Positions 8,764 through 17,493 of a stretch of DNA of 64,000 nt are shown in pieces. A program made the translations under genes and the position numbers. The number at the start of each line of letters is the position of its first letter. Within the stretch, counting starts at the first letter, position 1. The stretch spans positions 930,001-994,000 of the forward strand of contig CABDWT010000004.1 of assembly GCA_901456055.1 (NCBI GenBank). The letters are read 5' to 3'. Below the pieces are notes generated by a model. It was not told the origin of the DNA and ran no database searches. It was given only the letters and a program-made list of their open reading frames with translations. The stretch comes from Phytobacter ursingii. Its GTDB lineage: Bacteria; Pseudomonadota; Gammaproteobacteria; Enterobacterales; Enterobacteriaceae.

Positions 8764-10158
8764 TTAATTATGCGAACCGATTTCGCGCAGCGGGCGACCT
8801 TTCATCAGGTTACGCTCGATATGCTCCAGCGAAATATGTTTGGTTTCCGGAACCAGCCACAGCGTCAGGACAATAAACAGCACGTTCAGGCCACCATAGA
8901 CCCAGAAGGTGTTGGCGTTGCCGAGAGAGTCCAGCATGGTGAGGAACGTGGCACCGACAATCATGTTCGCTATCCAGTTGGTTGCTGTAGAACAGGTGAT
9001 GCCAAAATCACGCCCTTTCAGCGGCTGGATTTCCGAGCACAGTACCCAGATAACCGGACCGGCGCTCATCGCAAACCCGACGATAAATATCAGCAGCATG
9101 GCGACGGCAAAGTATTGTGCGCCCGGTGAGTGAATACCCAGATGCAACATGGTGCCCAGCACCCCCATCCCAACGGCCATCACCAGGAAGCCAAGCACCA
9201 GCGTGGGTTTACGGCCCCAGCGGTCTACGACGCCAATTGCGATAAAGGTGGCCAGTACGTTGGTCAGACCGACGATTACCGTTCCCCACATTTGCTGCGT
9301 GGTATTACTGTAGCCTGCCAGTTCGAAGATTTTTGGCGCGTAATACATGATGACGTTCATCCCGGTGAACTGCTGCATGACCTGCAACAGCACGCCAAGG
9401 AAGACAGCGCGACGGAAATTACTATTCTCTTTAAACAGCGCCCAGCCGGTCTGTTTTACCTGCAGGCTCTCACGAATTTCATCCAGTTCGTTTTTAGCTT
9501 CGGCGCTGGTATCACGCAAGCGTAACAGCACGCGTTCAGCATCGTGGAAACGGCGTTTGGCGGCATACCAGCGGGGGCTATCCGGCAGGAAGAAGACGCC
9601 GATAAGCAGCAGGATCGCCGGGATAACAATCACGCCGAGCATCCAGCGCCATGCGCCGCTGTAGCTGAATGCCGTATCCGACAGATAAGCCCCGAGAATA
9701 CCGATGGTGATCATCAACTGGTACATCGAAATCATACTGCCACGGATTTTTTCCGGTGCAATTTCGGACAGATAAAGCGGGGCGGTATAAGAGGCTATCC
9801 CCACAGCAAGACCGAGAATTATGCGGGAAATAATCAGTACTTCCACGTTAGGGGCGACGGCAGAACACAGCGAACCAATAACAAAGAGGATTGCGCCGAT
9901 CATCAGGCTTTTTTTACGCCCGAGTTTCCACGACATCCATCCGCTACCTACGGCGCCGACTGCGGCGCCAAACATCATTGAACTGACCACCCACTCTTGT
10001 ACATGGGAGTCAATTTTAAAGTCATTGGTGATAAAGGGCAGCGCCCCGGCGATAACACCAATATCCAGGCCAAAAAGAAGTCCTGCCAGTGCAGCGAGGA
10101 AGCAGACAAAAAAGGTCATCGCCTTGTTTGAATGTCCCTGTTTTTTATTGTCAGGCAT
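8764..10158 (-). CDS. galP: Galactose:proton symporter GalP
   Basis: 464 residues, the length of E. coli GalP and near-identical in sequence. The start M-P-D-N-K-K is four codons inside the longest reading frame, matching the known protein. It is a 12-helix MFS sugar porter with the family motifs G-R-K/R (after helix 2: L-G-R-K-K), P-E-S-P-like P-D-S-P-R-W after helix 6, Q-Q-F-T-G-M-N in helix 7 and P-E-T-K at the C-terminus. It imports galactose and also glucose with protons at the inner membrane. It lies downstream of metK in the same direction but has its own control region with GalR/GalS and CRP sites. Confidence 0.97.
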   Translation of the reverse strand: MPDNKKQGHSNKAMTFFVCFLAALAGLLFGLDIGVIAGALPFITNDFKIDSHVQEWVVSSMMFGAAVGAVGSGWMSWKLGRKKSLMIGAILFVIGSLCSAVAPNVEVLIISRIILGLAVGIASYTAPLYLSEIAPEKIRGSMISMYQLMITIGILGAYLSDTAFSYSGAWRWMLGVIVIPAILLLIGVFFLPDSPRWYAAKRRFHDAERVLLRLRDTSAEAKNELDEIRESLQVKQTGWALFKENSNFRRAVFLGVLLQVMQQFTGMNVIMYYAPKIFELAGYSNTTQQMWGTVIVGLTNVLATFIAIGVVDRWGRKPTLVLGFLVMAVGMGVLGTMLHLGIHSPGAQYFAVAMLLIFIVGFAMSAGPVIWVLCSEIQPLKGRDFGITCSTATNWIANMIVGATFLTMLDSLGNANTFWVYGGLNVLFIVLTLWLVPETKHISLEHIERNLMKGRPLREIGSHN

Positions 10159-10223
10159 GATGCCCTCCATTCGTTATATCAGTTTTTGCGATGGTAAACG
10201 TAGGTTAATGCCAGGTTGTTTTT

Positions 10224-10239
10224 TGTGATGAATGTCACG
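10224..10239 (-). promoter_or_regulatory. CRP-binding site upstream of galP
   Basis: The sequence tgtgatgaatgtcacg matches the CRP consensus TGTGA-N6-TCACA at 9 of 10 conserved positions. It lies 66 bases upstream of the galP start and next to a gal operator. This arrangement fits cAMP-CRP activation of galactose transport. Confidence 0.75.
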
Positions 10240-10242
10240 CAA

Positions 10243-10258
10243 GTGTAATCGGTTACAT
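10243..10258 (-). promoter_or_regulatory. GalR/GalS operator, proximal
   Basis: The 16-mer gtgtaatcggttacat fits the gal operator consensus GTGNAANCGNTTNCAC at all but the last base. It adjoins the CRP site, as expected for repression of galP by GalR/GalS in the absence of galactose. Confidence 0.8.
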
Positions 10259-10427
10259 TTCCATTCAAACGCACCGGCAAATAAAACTGATAAATATTAT
10301 AGATATAAGAACAGCATCAGAGAGGGGGAGGAAGACAGTTTCAGACTAAACCGAAATCGGGTGTAACAACCCTGTCTGTTATGGGGGAAGGCCCTACAAA
10401 TAGTGCTGCAGGCAGTAGAGATAAATT

Positions 10428-10443
10428 ATGTAATCGCTTTCAA
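10428..10443 (-). promoter_or_regulatory. Second GalR/GalS operator-like site, distal
   Basis: The 16-mer atgtaatcgctttcaa matches the gal operator consensus except at its two outer bases, keeping the central AANCGNTT core. It is centred 185 bases from the proximal operator, a spacing that could support a repression loop. Confidence 0.6.
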
Positions 10444-10510
10444 TAAGCTACTGAATTCGCATGACAAGTATAGCTTATGTGCAGAAAGAGACGGGATCTC
10501 AGGCCAGCGG

Positions 10511-10541
10511 AAAAGCAAAAGGCCAGCACAAGGCTGGCCTT
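10511..10541 (-). terminator. Intrinsic terminator of metK
   Basis: Read on the reverse strand, aaggccagc pairs with gctggcctt and is followed by TTTTGCTTTT. It stands about 25 bases after the metK stop codon. Confidence 0.8.
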
Positions 10542-10564
10542 CATAGCGGCTCTTACTCAGTCGA

Positions 10565-11719
10565 TTATTTCAGACCGGCAGCTTCACGCAACTGAGCGGC
10601 TTTGTCGGTTTTTTCCCAGGGGAAAGTTTCGCGACCAAAGTGACCGTATGCCGCCGTTTGCTTATAGATCGGATGCAGCAAGTCCAGCATCTGGATCAGA
10701 CCGTACGGACGCAGGTCGAAGAACTCGCGCACCAACAGGATCAGTTGTTCAGCAGGCACTTTCTCAGTACCGAACGTTTCCACCATGATGGAGGTCGGTT
10801 CCGCCACGCCGATAGCGTAGGAGACCTGGATTTCACAGCGATCGGCCAGGCCAGCCGCCACGATGTTTTTCGCCACATAACGGGCTGCGTAGGCAGCGGA
10901 ACGGTCAACTTTAGACGGATCCTTACCAGAGAACGCACCGCCACCGTGACGCGCCATGCCGCCGTAGGTATCAACGATAATTTTACGACCGGTCAGACCG
11001 CAGTCGCCCATCGGGCCGCCGATAACGAAACGGCCAGTCGGGTTGATAAAGAATTTGGTGGATTCGTTCAGCCACTCGGTCGGCAGGACCGGCTTGATGA
11101 TCTCTTCCATTACCGCTTCCTGCAGCGATTTCTGGTCAATGTCTTCTGCGTGCTGAGTGGAGAGCACTACCGCGTCGATACCCGCGATTTTGCCGTCGTC
11201 ATACTGGAAAGTGACCTGGCTTTTCGCATCCGGGCGCAGCCACGGCAGAGTGCCGTTTTTACGTACTTCTGCCTGACGCTCAACCAGACGGTGTGCATAG
11301 GTGATTGGCGCTGGCATCAGCACGTCGGTTTCATTGGTTGCATAACCAAACATCAGCCCCTGGTCGCCTGCACCCTGCTCCAGTGGATCTGCACGGTCAA
11401 CGCCCTGGTTAATATCAGGAGACTGTTTACCAATCGCGCTCAGTACGGCGCAAGAGTTGGCATCAAAGCCCATATCAGAATGGATATAACCAATTTCGCG
11501 AACGGTGTTACGGGTGATCTCTTCGATATCGACCCATGCGCTGGTGGTGATTTCACCACCGACCAGCACCATGCCGGTTTTTACATAGGTTTCACAGGCA
11601 ACACGCGCTTTCGGATCCTGTTCAAGGATCGCATCAAGCACGGCGTCGGAGATTTGGTCAGCAATTTTGTCAGGATGCCCTTCTGAGACGGACTCGGACG
11701 TAAAAAGGTGTTTTGCCAT
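10565..11719 (-). CDS. metK: S-adenosylmethionine synthetase
   Basis: 384 residues, equal in length to E. coli MetK. The enzyme makes S-adenosylmethionine from methionine and ATP and is essential in enterics. Visible signatures are G-H-P-D-K (14-18, ATP and Mg contacts), [11 protein letters not shown] near 115-125 and the glycine-rich G-G-G-A-F-S-G-K-D loop near 260. The gene is divergent from yqgB-speA, whose product pathway also consumes S-adenosylmethionine through spermidine synthesis. MetJ-like boxes lie upstream. Confidence 0.98.
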   Translation of the reverse strand: MAKHLFTSESVSEGHPDKIADQISDAVLDAILEQDPKARVACETYVKTGMVLVGGEITTSAWVDIEEITRNTVREIGYIHSDMGFDANSCAVLSAIGKQSPDINQGVDRADPLEQGAGDQGLMFGYATNETDVLMPAPITYAHRLVERQAEVRKNGTLPWLRPDAKSQVTFQYDDGKIAGIDAVVLSTQHAEDIDQKSLQEAVMEEIIKPVLPTEWLNESTKFFINPTGRFVIGGPMGDCGLTGRKIIVDTYGGMARHGGGAFSGKDPSKVDRSAAYAARYVAKNIVAAGLADRCEIQVSYAIGVAEPTSIMVETFGTEKVPAEQLILLVREFFDLRPYGLIQMLDLLHPIYKQTAAYGHFGRETFPWEKTDKAAQLREAAGLK

Positions 11720-11837
11720 ATTGTGTTTTCACCCTGGAATAAAACGGTTGGCTTAAACAGTGTGTCAGGATGCCTTCACGGTTGTTCCGCGAGGACGTGA
11801 AGTTAGCGACACGGACTGTCTAAGTGTTAATCAGTAT

Positions 11838-11861
11838 AGATGGATTAACATCTGGATGGCT
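11838..11861 (-). promoter_or_regulatory. Candidate MetJ box array upstream of metK
   Basis: Three contiguous 8-base units can be read on the reverse strand (agccatcc, agatgtta, atccatct), each matching the AGACGTCT met box at five positions. They start about 120 bases upstream of metK. Tandem imperfect 8-mers are the normal form of MetJ operators, and metK is a known member of the regulon. Confidence 0.55.
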
Positions 11862-12128
11862 ATTCTAGGTTACTTCTTAACCCCATTGCCAGCGTTTTTT
11901 GAGGTCACGCACGTTCTGTCTGAATTGGTTACAGAAATTTTCCCTATGGATGACGCGAACGTAATTTTTTATTTTGCATTTTCACCCCGTTATCGGTATA
12001 AAACGCCGCGCGCGGCTCATATTAAAAGCGCACGGGATCTCTCGTGTTGCCACTTCCAGCCGGGTTAAGCAATTTACGGCTTTGGCTTGTCGCAGGTCGC
12101 AAGACGTGTGTGGAGGTGATACGAGATA

Positions 12129-12272
12129 ATGAACCGTTGCTTTCAGCAGAATCCGTTGCGTCGTTCTGACGCGCGTTTATTCCCCGCAACCTGCATTTCA
12201 AATCTGCAAACCTGCCGATGTTATACCCATTTCGGCGCTTCTCAGGACTCCCGGGCCGGTACGGCGCTGTGA
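12129..12272 (+). CDS. Possible 47-residue leader peptide ahead of yqgB-speA
   Basis: This short reading frame has an unusually strong ribosome site, ggaggtgat at 12112-12120, 8 bases before its ATG. The peptide is Arg- and Cys-rich (an R-R pair near residue 11, C-R-C near 29-31) and has no membrane segment. It ends 16 bases before a hairpin with a short T-run (12289-12310), and then yqgB and speA follow. The arrangement looks like an attenuator leader. I do not recognise the peptide, and coding status is unproven. Confidence 0.4.
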   Translation: MNRCFQQNPLRRSDARLFPATCISNLQTCRCYTHFGASQDSRAGTAL

Positions 12273-12288
12273 TGACTGAACAAGGGCT

Positions 12289-12310
12289 CTCCTGCTGATT
12301 CAGGAGTTTT
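12289..12310 (+). terminator. Terminator-like hairpin (possible attenuator) before yqgB-speA
   Basis: ctcctg (12289-12294) pairs with caggag (12301-12306) over a 6-base loop and is followed by tttt and a pyrimidine-rich run. It lies between the putative leader ORF and yqgB. The stem is short, so termination may be partial or conditional. Confidence 0.45.
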
Positions 12311-12364
12311 CTCGTGGTTTCGCCGAACCGTCATATTTCGTTCGGTCACGTGTTTTACAATGTT

Positions 12365-12496
12365 ATGAACAAGAAACCGGTCGCACAGTCGGTATTTCAG
12401 CATCTTATGCTGCATAGCCAGACTGTTTATGGGTTGTTATCGCAACGTAACGTTGTGATAGTAGTTAACTGTTTTACACTTAATACAAAGAGTTGA
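12365..12496 (+). CDS. yqgB: Acid stress response small protein YqgB
   Basis: 43 residues, the same length as E. coli YqgB. It shares the K-K-P-V-A-Q start, the Y-G-L-L-S-Q block in the middle and the V-V-N-C-F-T-L-N end. The start at 12365 was chosen by this match over an upstream in-frame start at 12314. The stop codon lies 8 bases before the speA start and overlaps the speA ribosome site, so the two are probably translationally coupled. Its molecular role is poorly known; the name comes from a reported link to acid stress. Confidence 0.85.
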   Translation: MNKKPVAQSVFQHLMLHSQTVYGLLSQRNVVIVVNCFTLNTKS

Positions 12497-12504
12497 GGTT
12501 CGCT

Positions 12505-14481
12505 ATGTCTGACGACATGTCTTCATTTTCGCCTTCGTCAGCAGGCGAACACGGTGTACTACGTTCCATGCAGGAGGTTGCGATGAGCTCCCAGGAAGCC
12601 AGCAAGATGCTTCGTACTTACAATATTGCCTGGTGGGGTAATAATTATTATGACGTCAACGAACTGGGTCATATCAGCGTATGCCCGGACCCTGACGTCC
12701 CGGAAGCCCGTGTTGACCTGGCTCAACTGGTAAAGGCGCGTGAGGCACAAGGCCAACGCTTACCTGCGCTGTTCTGCTTCCCGCAGATCCTGCAACATCG
12801 TCTGCGCTCCATTAACGCCGCCTTCAAACGCGCGCGTGAATCCTATGGCTATAACGGCGACTACTTCCTGGTTTACCCCATTAAAGTAAACCAGCACCGT
12901 CGCGTTATTGAGTCGCTGATCCATTCCGGCGAGCCGCTGGGTCTTGAAGCGGGTTCGAAAGCGGAGTTGATGGCGGTTCTGGCGCATGCGGGAATGACCC
13001 GTTCGGTGATCGTGTGTAACGGTTATAAAGACCGTGAATACATCCGCCTGGCGCTTATCGGCGAGAAGATGGGCCACAAGGTCTATCTGGTTATCGAGAA
13101 GATGTCGGAAATCGCCATTGTGCTGGAAGAAGCTGAGCGCCTGAATGTCGTGCCGCGCCTGGGTGTGCGTGCGCGTCTGGCGTCGCAGGGTTCTGGTAAA
13201 TGGCAATCCTCCGGCGGCGAAAAATCCAAGTTCGGCCTCGCGGCCAACCAGGTACTGCAGCTGGTGGAAATTCTGCGCGAGCGCGGTCGTCTGGACAGCA
13301 TTCAACTGCTGCACTTCCACCTCGGTTCGCAGATGGCCAACATTCGCGATATCGCCACCGGCGTGCGTGAATCCGCACGTTTTTATGTTGAACTGCATAA
13401 GCTGGGTGTCAACATTCAGTGCTTCGACGTGGGCGGCGGTTTGGGCGTGGACTATGAAGGTACGCGTTCCCAGTCAGACTGCTCGGTGAACTACGGCCTG
13501 AACGAATACGCCAACAACATCATCTGGGCGATTGGCGATGCCTGTGAAGAGAACGGCCTGCCGCACCCAACGGTGATTACCGAATCTGGTCGCGCGGTTA
13601 CCGCGCACCATACGGTGCTGGTCTCCAACATCATCGGCGTTGAGCGTAGTGAAATTTCCGAAGCGACACCGCCGCAGGATGATGCGCCTCGTTCCCTGCA
13701 AAGCATGTGGGAAACCTGGCAGGAAATGCACGAGCCGGGCACGCGTCGCTCTCTGCGCGAATGGCTCCATGACAGCCAGATGGATTTGCATGATATTCAT
13801 ATCGGTTACTCTTCCGGTACCTTCAATCTTCAGGAGCGCGCCTGGGCAGAGCAACTGTATCTGAACATGTGCCATGAAGTGCAGAAGCAGCTCGATCCGA
13901 GCAACCGTGCGCATCGTCCGATTATTGACGAACTGCAGGAGCGGATGGCGGACAAGATTTACGTCAACTTCTCCCTGTTCCAGTCAATGCCGGATGCCTG
14001 GGGTATCGATCAGCTCTTCCCGGTTCTGCCGCTGGAAGGTCTGAACCACGCGCCTGAACGTCGTGCGGTGTTGCTGGATATTACCTGCGATTCTGACGGT
14101 GCTATCGATCACTACGTGGACGGTGACGGTATTGCAACGACGATGCCGATGCCGGAATACGACCCGGAGAACCCGCCAATGCTGGGCTTCTTTATGGTAG
14201 GGGCGTACCAGGAAATTCTCGGCAACATGCATAACCTGTTTGGCGATACCGAAGCGGTGGATGTCTTTGTCTTCCCTGACGGCAGTGTGGAAGTTGAACT
14301 GTCGGATGAAGGCGATACCGTGGCGGATATGCTGCAATATGTACAGCTCGATCCGAAAACTTTGCTGATTCAGTTCCGCGATCAGGTAAAACAGACCGAT
14401 TTGGACGATGCGCTGCAACAGCAGTTCCTCGAAGAGTTCGAAGCCGGGCTGTACGGGTATACCTACCTGGAAGATGAATAA
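12505..14481 (+). CDS. speA: Biosynthetic arginine decarboxylase
   Basis: 658 residues, as in E. coli SpeA. It decarboxylates arginine to agmatine, the first step of the arginine route to putrescine. It is PLP-dependent with the alanine-racemase-like barrel fold: the Schiff-base lysine is Lys127 in V-Y-P-I-K-V-N-Q, and the C-D-S-D-G motif in the C-terminal domain (about 530) contributes to the dimer active site. The start M-S-D-D-M-S is four codons inside the longest frame and agrees with the E. coli protein. A strong terminator follows, separating it from the inserted lipoprotein gene and speB. Confidence 0.97.
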   Translation: MSDDMSSFSPSSAGEHGVLRSMQEVAMSSQEASKMLRTYNIAWWGNNYYDVNELGHISVCPDPDVPEARVDLAQLVKAREAQGQRLPALFCFPQILQHRLRSINAAFKRARESYGYNGDYFLVYPIKVNQHRRVIESLIHSGEPLGLEAGSKAELMAVLAHAGMTRSVIVCNGYKDREYIRLALIGEKMGHKVYLVIEKMSEIAIVLEEAERLNVVPRLGVRARLASQGSGKWQSSGGEKSKFGLAANQVLQLVEILRERGRLDSIQLLHFHLGSQMANIRDIATGVRESARFYVELHKLGVNIQCFDVGGGLGVDYEGTRSQSDCSVNYGLNEYANNIIWAIGDACEENGLPHPTVITESGRAVTAHHTVLVSNIIGVERSEISEATPPQDDAPRSLQSMWETWQEMHEPGTRRSLREWLHDSQMDLHDIHIGYSSGTFNLQERAWAEQLYLNMCHEVQKQLDPSNRAHRPIIDELQERMADKIYVNFSLFQSMPDAWGIDQLFPVLPLEGLNHAPERRAVLLDITCDSDGAIDHYVDGDGIATTMPMPEYDPENPPMLGFFMVGAYQEILGNMHNLFGDTEAVDVFVFPDGSVEVELSDEGDTVADMLQYVQLDPKTLLIQFRDQVKQTDLDDALQQQFLEEFEAGLYGYTYLEDE

Positions 14482-14498
14482 GTAGGGTTATTTCTTTG

Positions 14499-14535
14499 AC
14501 TGACCGGTTTATTCGTATAAATCGGTCAGTTTTTC
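14499..14535 (+). terminator. Intrinsic terminator of speA
   Basis: actgaccg pairs with cggtcagt, with further pairing of the inner tttat/ataaa bases, and is followed by ttttt. It begins 17 bases after the speA stop. Confidence 0.85.
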
Positions 14536-14629
14536 ATTTATAGAGTCCTGGAAAGAGCGGTATCTGCTTCCACTTCGTTTTCTGTTAAGTAAGCTTCCCT
14601 GTTGATAATTCACTCACCAGGGACGGGCT

Positions 14630-15358
14630 ATGACGACCTCTAAAATCCGCATCATTCTCACAGGCGTTTTCTTGTTGCTAAGCGGCTGCGCCAGTACGCC
14701 GCAATATCAGCGTTCATCTTCACCAGCAATGGGTACCGCATGGGGGCAGGATATTCATTCGACGGTCACCGCTGTTAGCGCTGAGCGTGCCGGGGCAGAA
14801 CCGATTGACTCGATAGTTATCAATTACACTACGCGAACAGAACCCGGTTACGACAAAATCTACAGTATTCGTATCGGTGAACTGGAATATGCAGTACGGG
14901 ATAAGAATTTTAACTCACTTCCCGTTAGCCGAATTTTCAATCGCTCACCTGGTCAGTGGCAATACCAACTGCAGGCGAAAATGAATACCCAGTATCAACT
15001 GTATGTCCGTAATTATAGCCATGACACGGATTATGAAATTGTGGCTACTGTCGATGGACTGGACGTATTAAATGGTAGGCCCGGCTCAGTAAGGAATCCC
15101 GGGTATATTGTAAAAGCCGGAGACTCGTTAGTCATTAAGGGGTTCAGGAGGAATAACAGTACTCAGGCCGCCTTTGTTTTTTCCCCACTTAATGAAGCTT
15201 ATAGCGCTAACTCTGCATATGGCGATGTCCGGAATGCAGGCGTAATTGGTTTCGCCGCGTTCGTGCTTAAAGGAAAGAGCGGCAAACTTCCACCCTGTGC
15301 GGCGAATGCATTTCCTGGCGACGGTAATGAATTTGCCCCTGAGCCTTGCCAGAAATAA
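14630..15358 (+). CDS. Putative lipoprotein of unknown function
   Basis: 242 residues with a lipoprotein signal: a basic start, a hydrophobic run and the lipobox L-S-G-C with lipidated Cys20, followed by Ala-Ser. The mature part has alternating polar and aromatic stretches suggesting beta strands, with two cysteines near the C-terminus (C-A-A and P-C-Q-K) that could form a disulfide. I do not recognise the family. It sits between speA and speB, which are adjacent in E. coli, and its base composition is more AT-rich than its neighbours, which suggests insertion or a lineage-specific gene. It has its own upstream spacing after the speA terminator. Confidence 0.75.
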   Translation: MTTSKIRIILTGVFLLLSGCASTPQYQRSSSPAMGTAWGQDIHSTVTAVSAERAGAEPIDSIVINYTTRTEPGYDKIYSIRIGELEYAVRDKNFNSLPVSRIFNRSPGQWQYQLQAKMNTQYQLYVRNYSHDTDYEIVATVDGLDVLNGRPGSVRNPGYIVKAGDSLVIKGFRRNNSTQAAFVFSPLNEAYSANSAYGDVRNAGVIGFAAFVLKGKSGKLPPCAANAFPGDGNEFAPEPCQK

Positions 15359-15477
15359 TCGCCTACCTGGAAAGACCTCCGATTTTTGCCGATAATTTTT
15401 TCTTATCGAATGTTCCTGCAAGGCAATAAGCAATTTATACCGGGAACATTATCACGACGATATCAGGAGGTCGCTTT

Positions 15478-16398
15478 ATGAGCACTCTGGGACATCAGTA
15501 TGATAATTCTCTCATCTCCAACGCCTTCGGTTTCTTACGCCTGCCTTTACATTTTCAGCCCTGGGATAGCGATGCAGAGTGGGTGATTACCGGCATTCCT
15601 TTTGATATGGCAACGTCGGGACGTCCCGGCAGCCGTCAGGGGCCGGGCGCTATCCGACAGATTTCCACGCATCTGGCCTGGGAGCACCAGCGCTTTCCGT
15701 GGCAGTTCGATATGCGCGAGCGCCTGCGCGTCGTGGACTGTGGCGATCTGGTGTATGCCTTTGGCGATGCCCGCGAAATGAGTGAGAGGTTACAGGCCCA
15801 TGCCGAAAGATTGCTGTCAGCGGGCAAACGGCTCCTGTCGTTTGGCGGTGACCATTACGTGACGCTGCCGCTGCTGCGCGCCTATGCCAAACATTTTGGC
15901 AAAATGGCACTGGTGCACTTTGATGCCCATACCGACACCTATGCCAATGGCTGTGAATTTGACCACGGCACCATGTTCTACACGGCGCCGAAGGAGGGGC
16001 TGATTGACCCGGCGCATTCCGTGCAGATTGGCATCCGTACTGAATTTAACCATCGAGACGGTTTTACCGTGCTGGATGCTTGCCAGGTAAACGATCGCAG
16101 CGTTGAAGACATCCTCGCAGAAGTGAAAAAAACGGTTGGCGATCTGCCGGTCTATCTGACATTTGATATCGATTGTCTCGATCCCGCATTTGCCCCAGGC
16201 ACCGGGACGCCGGTGATCGGCGGGCTGACATCCGATCGCGCGATTAAACTGGTGCGGGGACTCAAGGATCTGAATATCGTCGGGATGGACCTGGTCGAAG
16301 TCGCTCCGGCCTATGATCGGGCCGAGATCACCGCACTGGCAGCGGCAACGCTAGCGCTGGAGATGCTCTATATCCAGGCGGCGAAAAAAGAGAGGTGA
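15478..16398 (+). CDS. speB: Agmatinase
   Basis: 306 residues, matching E. coli SpeB in length. It hydrolyses agmatine to putrescine and urea and belongs to the ureohydrolase (arginase) family. The binuclear manganese ligands are all visible: His126 in G-G-D-H, Asp149, His151 and Asp153 in F-D-A-H-T-D, and Asp230 and Asp232 in D-I-D-C-L-D-P. A gaggtc-type ribosome site precedes the ATG. It completes the SpeA pathway, although an unrelated lipoprotein gene and a terminator now separate the two genes. Confidence 0.97.
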   Translation: MSTLGHQYDNSLISNAFGFLRLPLHFQPWDSDAEWVITGIPFDMATSGRPGSRQGPGAIRQISTHLAWEHQRFPWQFDMRERLRVVDCGDLVYAFGDAREMSERLQAHAERLLSAGKRLLSFGGDHYVTLPLLRAYAKHFGKMALVHFDAHTDTYANGCEFDHGTMFYTAPKEGLIDPAHSVQIGIRTEFNHRDGFTVLDACQVNDRSVEDILAEVKKTVGDLPVYLTFDIDCLDPAFAPGTGTPVIGGLTSDRAIKLVRGLKDLNIVGMDLVEVAPAYDRAEITALAAATLALEMLYIQAAKKER

Positions 16399-16409
16399 TG
16401 TAGTCTATG

Positions 16410-16441
16410 TAGCCCCGGTAAGCGAAGCGCCACCGGGGACA
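16410..16441. repeat. REP-type palindromic element
   Basis: gccccggt (16412-16419) pairs with accggggac (16432-16440) around the REP-typical aagcgaagcgcc core. It lies between the convergent speB and loiP genes, where REP elements commonly stabilise or terminate transcripts. A related pair occurs at 44239-44310. Confidence 0.75.
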
Positions 16442-16453
16442 TTATGTGTAAAA

Positions 16454-17212
16454 TTACTTGATACCATCCGCAGCCAGGCGGTCACGGACATGTTGCGCAC
16501 GTTCCGCCGAGGCCGGGTGATCGTCAAACATGGAACTCTGGCGACCTTCTTCGAGTTTGGCTAATTTTTCGAAGCTGGTAGCCAGCCCTATCGGGCTAAT
16601 TCCACGTTTGCGCAACAGATCATAGGAATAATCGTCCGCTTCGGACTCCTGACGCTGCGAGAACTGTGAATTAACCAGTTTTTCGCCCAGCGCGCCCAAC
16701 TGAGATTGCGACAGATTGCCCACTACGCCCCCCGCCGATGCGGCAGCGGCGCGTACGGCATTGGTGCCAAGCGCCACCTGCATGCCTTTCTTCACGTGGC
16801 CGAGCGCAACGTGGCCCATTTCATGGCCAATCACCGCCTCAACCTCGTTGTCATTCATCATGTCCATCAAACCGCTGTAAACGCGGATGCAGCCGTTAGC
16901 CATGGCGAAAGCGTTGACATCTTTTGCTACGTAAACCTTGTAGTTCACCGGCTGGCCGTTGATGTTGTCGCCCAGGGCGGCGGCAATTTTACTAAGTCGC
17001 TGATTATACTGGCTGCCCGCCGGGGCTATCGTTGCTTTACTGTCCATCTGCTTACAGGCTTCGTCGCTCAGGCTTTTAACCTGAGCATCGCTGAGCGTGT
17101 AGGCCTGAAAAGCTTCTGCACCGGAGGTCAAAAAACCATTGGAATCCATATTCTGGCAGCCTGCCAACAGGGTTGCTGTCGTCAGAGCAAGCAAAGCCGG
17201 GCGAATTTTCAT
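16454..17212 (-). CDS. loiP: Metalloprotease LoiP (M48 family lipoprotein)
   Basis: 252 residues, equal to E. coli LoiP (YggG). A lipoprotein signal ends at L-A-G-C with Cys19. The zinc-binding H-E-M-G-H motif is at 130-134, and the third ligand Glu lies in the E-A-D-D-Y motif near 190. LoiP is an outer-membrane-associated protease induced by low osmolarity and related to BepA. The C-terminal D-D-H-P-A-S-A-E-R motif is typical of M48 proteins. It is monocistronic and convergent with speB. Confidence 0.95.
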   Translation of the reverse strand: MKIRPALLALTTATLLAGCQNMDSNGFLTSGAEAFQAYTLSDAQVKSLSDEACKQMDSKATIAPAGSQYNQRLSKIAAALGDNINGQPVNYKVYVAKDVNAFAMANGCIRVYSGLMDMMNDNEVEAVIGHEMGHVALGHVKKGMQVALGTNAVRAAAASAGGVVGNLSQSQLGALGEKLVNSQFSQRQESEADDYSYDLLRKRGISPIGLATSFEKLAKLEEGRQSSMFDDHPASAERAQHVRDRLAADGIK

Positions 17213-17493
17213 CTCTTATCTTCCACGCTGGTTAATTCATAATTCTGATAATGCGCCGCGCACAAACGAGCCGGTGCAGTTGCACAAGTATAAAGAATAG
17301 AACGATTACCGGGCGAGTCCATTGCGCAACGTGCAAGCAGCTTCCAGAGATTTCTTAATCCTCAAAAGGATGCTCCATGTACATGACTTCCCGCTTGGGT
17401 TACATTGTTGGCACTTTTTTCCGGCGTAGCCCATAACGCGCTGTAGTCAAGTCGTTCCGGGCATGGCCTTTAACAGTCCGATCTGGAGTCAAA

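Noticed and set aside
8567-8767. 66-codon open frame between the FixJ-type regulator and galP
   Set aside because: No ribosome site, no recognisable sequence, and it runs through two strong hairpins; most likely non-coding.
10640-11686. 348-codon open frame opposite metK
   Set aside because: It is the shadow of a highly biased conserved gene; similar long shadows lie opposite bglA, pepP and gcvP and have no domain signatures.
12314-12364. Longer N-terminus for yqgB
   Set aside because: The start at 12365 gives exactly the E. coli length and sequence start; the extension has no match.
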